This document shows, piece by piece, positions 56,700 to 64,000 of a DNA stretch of 64,000 nt; within the stretch, counting starts at the first letter, position 1, and each line of letters opens with the position of its first letter. The DNA comes from Actinomortierella ambigua. Taxonomy: Eukaryota; Mortierellomycota; Mortierellomycetes; Mortierellales; Mortierellaceae. The notes under the pieces are model-generated. The model saw only the letters and a program-made list of their open reading frames with translations. It searched no databases and was not told the DNA's origin. A program made the position numbers and the translations under genes. The stretch spans positions 1-64,000 of the forward strand of contig JAAAJB010000085.1 of NCBI GenBank assembly GCA_016098155.1, written 5' to 3'.

Positions 56700-58429
56700 C
56701 TATTGGGGTAGAAGTTGCAGCACCAGTTCGTCGGCAACAGCCATTCCACGCTTGGTAGGCTGTAGCGATTCAGTGGTTCTTGTTAGGAGACCTGCCTCCA
56801 CGCACCGATCAACAGACTCCCGTGGTAAGTACTATTAAGAAATGGTGAAGACATTGTCAGAGAATCACTCTTCCGTGTGTATCATCTCCCTATAGCGCCT
56901 TTTCGCCTCCCTTTCGACATTGCTAGTTTACCTGCAGTAAGTTGTGTCCTGTGAGTTGTTCAAATCTGTCCAATTGGACTCCTTTCTTAGTACGCATGCC
57001 TAGCACAACAAGCTCTTGCTTCCATTCATCCGCCGAGATCGGCACGGTCTTTCTTACTCTATGCATACAAAAGAGGAGGGATGGCAAAGAACGTCAGTTT
57101 TGAGGAGTTCAGGCACAGCCAGTCTATTGGTTGAGCACAGACAGACATTAAAATCTCTTTACCCCGTGCCAATGATTTCACAGTGCTGCATCCAGCCTGC
57201 TGGATCACGGACGTTGAACGTCCTCTGATGCTCGTTTGTTGTCATATCTCGAACTCTGCCATGCGCGCCTGGTCCTACGCCAATGTAGTCCACCCCTATC
57301 CAGTGTCCACTGTTATGCTGACTATAGGCTCCACCGCGTGCAAAATTGGAGACCTCATAGTGTTCGAATCCAGCCTTGCCAGCAACCTATATATAATATA
57401 TTAGGAAAGGTGAGCCATGTTGCTTCCATCTTTTTGACACGCGTTTGCATTGCTTCTCACTATTGGTGGGTGCATTTTACCTCGATGGCAGCCTCATACA
57501 TGTCAGCCATAAGATCGTTTTCAGGAAGCTCGATTTTGCCCGCTCGAACGTCCTTGTGCAGTCTACAAGATGGCAGGTTGGGGTGAGTGCGAACATTTCT
57601 TTGTAACCATTTTTTTGACCTGAGCAACACCAACAGAAACTTATGACAACTCATTCGTTATGGGTGATTTTACCTCGTTCCTGCCTCGACCGTAAGCTGG
57701 TAGAGTGAGATATGGTTGTCGGCAACGTCCATGGAAAAATCGAGCTCCTTGATCCAGTCTTGGAGAGTCTGGCCTTCGTGGCCCATGATGAGATCAAACG
57801 ACACTCGACCGGGCCACACGGACCGAGCGTCATTCAGCGACCTGAGGGCCGAGGCTGGCGTGTGATCACGGCCAAGAGCCTGAAGCGTCTCTGCGCGGAA
57901 GGTCTGGATGCCCAATGAGTACCGATTGATCCCCAAGCGAGCCAGCTGTCGTAGGGTACTGACGGAAGTGGTGGAGGATGGGTTGCCCTCCATGGAGATT
58001 TCAGTGTCTGGGGTGATGCCACCACCACTTTGACCATGTCGGTAGAGCACCTCGAGCACCGATGCAAACATGGATGGTCGAGCGAGGCTAGGTGTTCCAC
58101 CACCGAAATAGATGGAGCGGATCGGACGTTGAGGAGAATACTGCCATCGAGCAAGCTGGTTCTTCAGGTCCATAACCAGGGCACGCTCCATCCTGTCATG
58201 ATCTGGGTGTGGGTCGACATACTTGTTGAAACTGCAATAGGTGCACTTGCTGTTTGGTTGTACAAGTAGAAGCAAGGGTCACCCTCCAAATCAGACTTTT
58301 TGAATCAGCTTGTTCATGAACATGGCATTCCTTTATTTCCTCTCGTGCTCACTCATTGTACCTTGTACAGTATGGCCAGTGAATGTAGACTGAGAACGGT
58401 TGTAATGGCCATTTCGCTCTCAACGACAT
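56700..58429 (-). CDS. HemW/RSAD1-like radical SAM protein
   Basis: Six exons on the minus strand: 58429-58362, 58249-57674, 57562-57481, 57386-57163, 57058-56932 and 56831-56700, giving 402 aa, phases consistent. After SVYIHWPYC comes the radical-SAM cluster motif CxxxCxxC (C21, C25, C28; CTSKCTYC). Then follow SIYFGGGTPSL, ISMEGNPSS, LGINRYSLGIQTF, VSFDLIMGHEGQT and NHISLYQLTVEAGTRLHK, with GFEHYEVSNFARGG and YIGVGPGAHGRV. Relatives are heme chaperones (HemW, RSAD1) often misnamed coproporphyrinogen dehydrogenases. The heme-linked HNxxYW motif appears here as HNSGHW, with Tyr replaced by His. No obvious mitochondrial presequence is present with the chosen start. Confidence 0.9.
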
Positions 58430-59950
58430 GACATCAAGAAGTATAGTAGAGGTGAATTCAACAGAAACAGAAATTGTGCGGGATTTGGGCAAAGGTAATT
58501 CTCCGATAGGCGTGCGGTCCGAGACTAAGGAAAATCAGTGTACACTGATGGTAAGTTCGCGTGCTGCAGTTCATATACCATCTCTTGGTTTGTCACCCAA
58601 AAACTATGCAAAATAAAAAAGAAGAGCTGTTTTAATTGCGTGCCCATTGGACGCGCTTGCCACCCACCGTCAGCAAAATTTTAAAATCGAAGATGAGTGG
58701 GTTATCAGAGTTGTCCTTAGAGCAAGGATGGATGCGACAATGGTATGATAGGGTCGGGAGGTTTCCATGACAATCTGTTCCAGATTCTCCCACGCGGCAC
58801 AAGAAACAAAGACAAAGGATATCATTGCCCCCATCCCGCTTTCCCGTGCATTTGGCCCAGTCCTTTGCAGACCCCTGGTTAACAGCAACAACAACACTAA
58901 GAGGCCTTCTCTCCTCCCCCTCCTTCCTTCCTTGACCCATCAAAGACCCTTGATAAATCGGTGTCTCGATATCTTGATATCTTGGTCTGGCCGTGTGGTG
59001 ATGAGAGAGGGGAGGGGGAGGACCGGGGCATGAGCAGACAGGGGTGATTAGGTGGATGGATGGACGGTTGCGACGGTTGGACGGTTGGAGAAGGAGGCCT
59101 TTTTTTTGTGGGCTTTGAAAGGCATCGTGCAGGATGGTCGAATATCACACGTTTTTGATTGGGGATGTCACTTTTTCACGGGGATGAGACAAGACAAGAA
59201 GAAGGGGGAAGACTAGGGTCGTTGAGAGGGTTGGGTAAGGGAAAGGAGGATTGTCAGTCAAAGGCTCTTCTTTGGATGGCAAGGTTCCGCAACATAAAAT
59301 CACGCACTGTGACTTTGACCCTCTCTCCCCCTGATGTGATGAGTCGTCCAGCAGCTCTGCTTTTTTTGTCGAGTGTGTACCACCACCACCACACTCTTTT
59401 TATCTCTCCTCTCTCGCTCTCTTCCTTTTTTTGCTTTTTTTACTTTGCTTTGCAAACACTCTTTTCTTCGATAACTCATCCCTCTCCCCCCCTCTCGTCC
59501 CCTCCTCCTACTCCCTTCCTCCTCCCCCTTCTCCTCTTTCCTCTTCCTCCTGCCCTCCTTCCTCCCCCGCTCACCTCCCGCCTCGCATGTAATGAGCTTG
59601 TCCCTTCCACCTTTCTTCGTCGACTCTTCACCCTGTTGGCAGTATTATGGACCCCCTCCCCACTAGTGACAAAGGGAAGGCTATTGCGCACCGCCAACCC
59701 TCCCCGCACGGCTCTGGTTCGTTCGTTCGTTCTCCTCCATCATGGCTGTGGGAACCTTTGTCTCTCCCCCCCACCCACCTTTTCCGTCCCTGGATGATGG
59801 ACTGTCTCATCCTTATACTATGCTGAGATCCCACGCACTCCCTTCACATCATCGATCGCTCACCCACCCGCCGCTTTTAGCTGACTCTTTCTTTCCTCAC
59901 CCTCACCCTCCCTCGCTGCAACAGAATGGCACCTCCACCTTTCCGACGGC
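58430..59950. other. intergenic, no gene recognised
   Basis: About 1.5 kb with the HemW promoter and the promoter/leader of the LRR gene. It includes T-rich and pyrimidine-rich DNA at about 59395-59580 and 59880-59925. The ORFs across the CT-rich part are low-complexity. Nothing else is supported. Confidence 0.45.
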
Positions 59951-62900
59951 ATGGCTTTGGACGGCGCTTCAGGGATCGCGCCGAGCCTACCTGGTTCAGG
60001 GGCGCTTTCCGCTATTTCGGCTTCATCTGTCAGTAGCACGACACCAATTACGACCTCAGAACCTGTCGTCTCCTCCTATGAAGCCACCTCTACCTCCGCC
60101 ACATCCGATATACCCTCAACTGAGGAAGATGCTCTGTACACTCAGTTCCAGCTTCAGCTCCACCTTCAAGAGGCCCAACAGGAGGAGGAGCGACGTCTGT
60201 TAGAGTACTCACTCCTGCACCACTCTCAACAGCAACAGCAACAGCAACAGCAACACCACCACCACCACTATCATCACCACCAAGAGCAGTACCATCAACC
60301 GCTAACATGGACAACCTCTGAGCCCTCTTTTGCGTCGGCAACCTTGCACAACTTCGATCTATCGTCCACAACATCGGATCACGACGCTATTTTTAATCAG
60401 GCACAACCACTCCTCTCCCCTCCTCTTGCTTCATCGCCGTCGCACATACCATCCCTTGTTACTCAGGACGATGCGCTAGCGTCGCTATTAGCGGCACACC
60501 CTGCATCGACTGCCTTCATGCCATCCATCCATGCCTCAAATGGATTTCTAGCCTCCGAGCAAGTCTTTCACACACACGACAACCCCATTTTAAACAGTCG
60601 TTGTAACATCACCCTCTCTGGCGCCGGCACCGGCACTGGAAGCGGTAGTGGTGGCAGTGGCGGCGGCGGAGGAATAGCAAGAGTCTTGGATACGATGACC
60701 GACTGTGATGAAGCAGAAGATGAAGAATATCTCCCGCCAAGTGAGCTCAAGTACATCATGTACGATGATCATGTGTCTCCCATCACCATTCAGGAAGCGC
60801 TGGTTATCCTCAACGACCACTTGCACGACCTACGCATGCTCGATCAGAGCGTTGACCACGATGCCAACAACGTCGGCTGCGAAGGAGGTGAGGGAGAGTT
60901 GTGGGATCCTGCTGCCGGCTGTCCTGAGGAAGAAAATGATATGAGCTATCTGGATCTACTTGGGCTCGAGCAGGATGAGGACGAGGACGAGGGCGACATT
61001 GAGCCTGCGGACAATGAGGAGGATGGGCCGACGACCAATCTCGATCCAAAAAGCCGACTCCTCTCTTCACCGACGACTGCAGAAGGGGGTTATCCTTTCC
61101 CGTCCATGGGTGCCGATGGTCAAGCGCTCTCGAGCGAGCTCGAAGCATACATGGATGCATCGTCGACGGTGGGCACACTTGCGGGCGACCCAACATCGAC
61201 CCCATCACAACCACAGCGCTCTCGCACCAAGAAGGAACCCGATATATTACTCAACCTAGCAGGTCAAACCTTGACGCCGGACCATATCCACGACCTGTAT
61301 TTCAGTCGGCACTATTCGCGTCTGGTGCATTTGAACCTGTGGGACACAAGTCTGGGGACCTGGGGAGCGCAAGCTGTAGGCGGACTCTTGTCGGACAGGG
61401 CTTGTCAGATTCAATATCTCAACCTTGGACGCAACCGGCTAGGCTTTGAAGGTATCATGCAGCTCTCAGGCATGTACAAGAACCACTCTCTGATAGAGGT
61501 TGATCTCTCAGACAACCAACTCGGGCCCAAAGCTATCCACAGTCTTCAACAGGTAATTAACTCTGTCGATCATCTTTCTCAAATATTTCACACAAACATA
61601 ATTTATTCCGCAACCTTGTTTCTGACTCTATTCCTCTATTTTTTTTTCTCAGATTTTGGTACGTCTCAAGAAGCACAAGGCGTGCAACGTCCGACGTCTC
61701 AATCTGTCAAACAACGACATCAACGATGTTGGCTGCATCTCGCTTGCAAAGATCCTTGTCGGCACCACTATCCAACACCTAGATCTTTCCTTCAACCAGA
61801 TCTCTGATTGGGGTGCCTCCACCCTCCTACGTGCATTCACAGAATCCCGTAAAGGGCTCACCTTGGAAGGGCTGGTCCTCGAGGCCAACCGTCTCACATT
61901 TGCAGGCGGAGTCGACATGTGTAAGCTCTTGACTTTACCCCAATCTTTCGTCCGACATTTGGATCTCCGGGGCGCCAAGGTCACCGATGTGGGCGTCCCT
62001 TACTTGGTCGAGGCTCTTCGATCCCACCGCTGTGTCCTGCAGTCTTTGAACCTATACGATTGCCAACTGACCGATACAGGCATCCACAGGCTCGGCGTCA
62101 CCATCTGTGGCAACAATTCGCTGCGTGTCCTGGGTTTGGGCGCCAATGCCATTGGCGATCAAGGGATTGCGACCCTAGCCCAATGTCTATGTGTCAACAA
62201 TAGGCTGGAGGAGCTCGATATCAGTGAAAACGAGATCCCACTAAGCCGTTTGGGTGTCGAGACCCTGTTGGCCACCATGCGCGGAAACTGCACGCTGTTG
62301 AGTCTTATGATTGACTCGGATCCAAACTCGATACATAACCACCACCACCACCCGACGTCACACGGGCCAGCTGTTAATGGCGGCCTGTTTGACGTTTTCC
62401 TAGAGGAGGATCTGGATGATGATTCTCCTCACCATGCCGAGGAAGGCGGCGGCACTGATGCTGGCAGTATCGGTAGTATTCACAGTGATAATGAGTTTGG
62501 GGCGATAGCACCAATCACCACACTATCGTCGTCGACTACGGCCTCCGCCGCCTTAGTAGCAGGGGGTGATGGTGGCATACTAGACGACGAGCCCGCGGCG
62601 ACAGAACAGGAGGTGGACGAGCAAGCAATTGCTCAGGAGCGACGGCGGTTCGAACAGGCAATGACGACACTCAAGAGCTACGTGCGGTTGAATCACAAAC
62701 GAACGATGCGGCTTCGGCATCAGTGCTTTGAGACCCTTGTCAGCGCGCGGATCCTCACGTATGGACATGATGGTGACCCAGATGCCTCGGCTTTGGTGCA
62801 GGAGCATCATCCCTCTTCTACATCTACCACGACCACGGAGGAGGTCGTCCGCGTGTACCACGGTAGCAAGAACCCTCATGAAGGTGGCAGGAGCAAGTCG

Positions 62901-63356
62901 CTTGCTTTCATCCCTTCCAACACTGGACTGCCCACCCCACCCCTCTCCAATGGCGCCGGTTCAGGGCCGATCAAGTCGACGCCTTCCACCTCAGCATCAG
63001 CATCAGCACAAGCAGATCTTCCCGTGACTCCAGAAGAAGACTATGCAGCAGTGCCTCCAACTAATACAACCGCCACCGTGGCAGCGCTCGTCCCCTCCAG
63101 TACCAAGCCGACACCATCTTCCTCCATAGCCTCAGTCACGGCACGACCATCTCTGGTGCGACTGCCTTGGGAGATTCAAGAGACGATCCTGTTTTGCCTC
63201 GACGAGGATCGTGTCTTGACACGAAAACAATTTCATGCGATCCTGCGCCATGCGACCGAGCGCTGGGACACAGTGCGTCAGCCTTGGGAGCGGTGGGGTG
63301 ATGTCCGCGAGACGATCCTAGAGCAGACTGGGTGTTATTACTATACTTCAAATTAG
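59951..63356 (+). CDS. large leucine-rich-repeat (RNI-type) protein
   Basis: Two exons, 59951-61552 and 61653-63356, encode 1101 aa. Residues 1-420 are disordered with Ser/Thr, a polyQ-polyH tract (about 94-110), a Gly-rich patch and acidic runs. Then come 28-residue ribonuclease-inhibitor-type LRRs: LVHLNLWDTSLGTWGAQAVG, IQYLNLGRNRLGFEGIMQL, LIEVDLSDNQLGPKAIHSL, VRRLNLSNNDINDVGCISLA, IQHLDLSFNQISDWGAST, LQSLNLYDCQLTDTGIHRLG and LRVLGLGANAIGDQGIATLA. A Ser/Thr/His-rich linker follows. The C-terminal 60 residues (VRLPWEIQETILFCLDEDRV, LTRKQFHAILRHATERWDTV) look like a helical F-box-like or binding module. The single intron lies inside the LRR array. The role is unknown; RNI-type LRRs usually mediate protein binding. 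An upstream start cannot be excluded. Confidence 0.8.
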
Positions 63357-63728
63357 GGAAAAAAAGAAAAAAAATGCCCACACGAATATTTGAAGCAGTG
63401 TCCCCTCCAACCTCTTTACAAAATACACATCTAACTGAGTTCACCCTGAAGGAAGGGTGTTTGCACCTTAACGCGAAAGAGAGAGGGGAGATTTTGAGCG
63501 TCACGATCATGTGACCGAATGGGGGCCTTCTCTCTGATTTTTGTGGCGTTTTTCAAAAACAAACACATCAAACCTGCCATTCTTTTTTTTTTCTTGGTTT
63601 GCATCTCCCCCCCCCCCTCACCGTCCCTCTCCTCCATCACATACCACTTACCTACAACCCCTCATACTCTCCTCCACCTCCCCGCCTCACACTCAACTCT
63701 ATAATTCCATTCATTATATATAAATAAC

Positions 63729-63924
63729 ATGGCCAAGGGTCTTCGTTCAAAATCCGCACGCAAGAACCGTGCTATCAAGCGAGAGTCTGTCTTTGGTGCT
63801 GCCGACAAGGCTCGCATGGAGCGTCTGGCCGAGCGGTTAAAGAAGGACCACGAGGGCCCCAAGCTCTCGGAGCTCGAGGCCGCTGCTGCTGGCAATGCCG
63901 ATGAGATGATGGAGGCTAACAAGT
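63729..63924 (+). CDS. LLP/YBL028C-like nuclear basic protein (DUF2423), first exon, partial
   Basis: Starts MAKGLRSKSARKNRAIKRES, matching the strongly conserved N-terminus of the DUF2423/LLPH family (yeast YBL028C, Aplysia LAPS18-like protein). These are small basic nuclear or nucleolar proteins tied to ribosome or chromatin biology. The frame runs to a stop at 63968. A GTACGA donor after AACAAGT at 63925 suggests that exon 1 ends there and that the rest lies beyond the window edge. The helical, charged middle (KARMERLAERLKKD) fits the family. A TATATATAA lies about 15 bp upstream of the ATG. Confidence 0.8.
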
Positions 63925-64000
63925 GTACGACAACAATTGACCGAAAAAGAAGCCATGTTCCTGGATAGATCATTGGAAGGAGGAGCTATATATGTTGGCA

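Noticed and set aside
57360..57385. GTTCGAATCC-like sequence resembling a tRNA B box
   Set aside because: It is the antisense of a conserved coding exon of the HemW gene (GFEHYEVSNF) and has no matching A box or cloverleaf.

Overview
This window comes from a nuclear fungal genome. The genes are split by short GT-AG introns. The set includes fungal markers: a Cdc10-type septin, an Mgr3-like i-AAA protease adaptor, an AbaA/TEC1-type TEA-domain regulator, a Sec62 translocon subunit and mitochondrial Atm1. Long polyQ/polyH tracts, homopurine/homopyrimidine stretches and a Crinkler-like pseudogene suggest an early-diverging fungus of the Mucoromycota/Mortierella type. That placement is inference. 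No complete rRNA or tRNA gene and no CRISPR array was recognised.

Layout. 1-5.1 kb: 5' end of an Rdh54/RAD54B-like SNF2 gene, an RBR ubiquitin ligase with a large insertion inside RING1, a small acidic unknown protein and EMC2. 5.1-8.2 kb: one small secreted protein in otherwise empty DNA. 8.2-13.1 kb: VPS53 (7 exons) divergent from SEC62. 13-25 kb: a TEA-domain transcription factor with a very long pyrimidine/purine-rich upstream region and a predicted 2.7 kb first intron. 25-39 kb: an accessory, repeat-rich region holding three tandem intact homologues of bacterial QueA. Their duplicated flanks, a foldback MITE-like element, a Crinkler-like pseudogene and two unrecognised small ORFs lie there too. 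39-64 kb: a compact housekeeping block. It holds a beta-hydroxyacid dehydrogenase, ATM1, a PPR protein, MGR3, a TMCO4/DUF726 lipase-like protein, septin CDC10, methylthioadenosine phosphorylase, HemW/RSAD1, an LRR protein and the start of an LLP/YBL028C-like gene.

The most notable content is the QueA array. QueA (S-adenosylmethionine:tRNA ribosyltransferase-isomerase) is known from bacterial queuosine synthesis, and eukaryotes normally only salvage queuine. All three copies encode 354 residues without coding introns. Each has a conserved TATA-like box about 230 bp upstream and a predicted 5'UTR intron of about 115-118 nt ending just before the ATG. This fits an old bacterial acquisition that was domesticated and then amplified. 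Divergence is concentrated in the middle of the protein, while the C-terminal half is nearly identical.

Exon boundaries given below were deduced by hand from GT-AG sites, reading frame and remembered family sequences. They have not been checked by any search or by RNA data.
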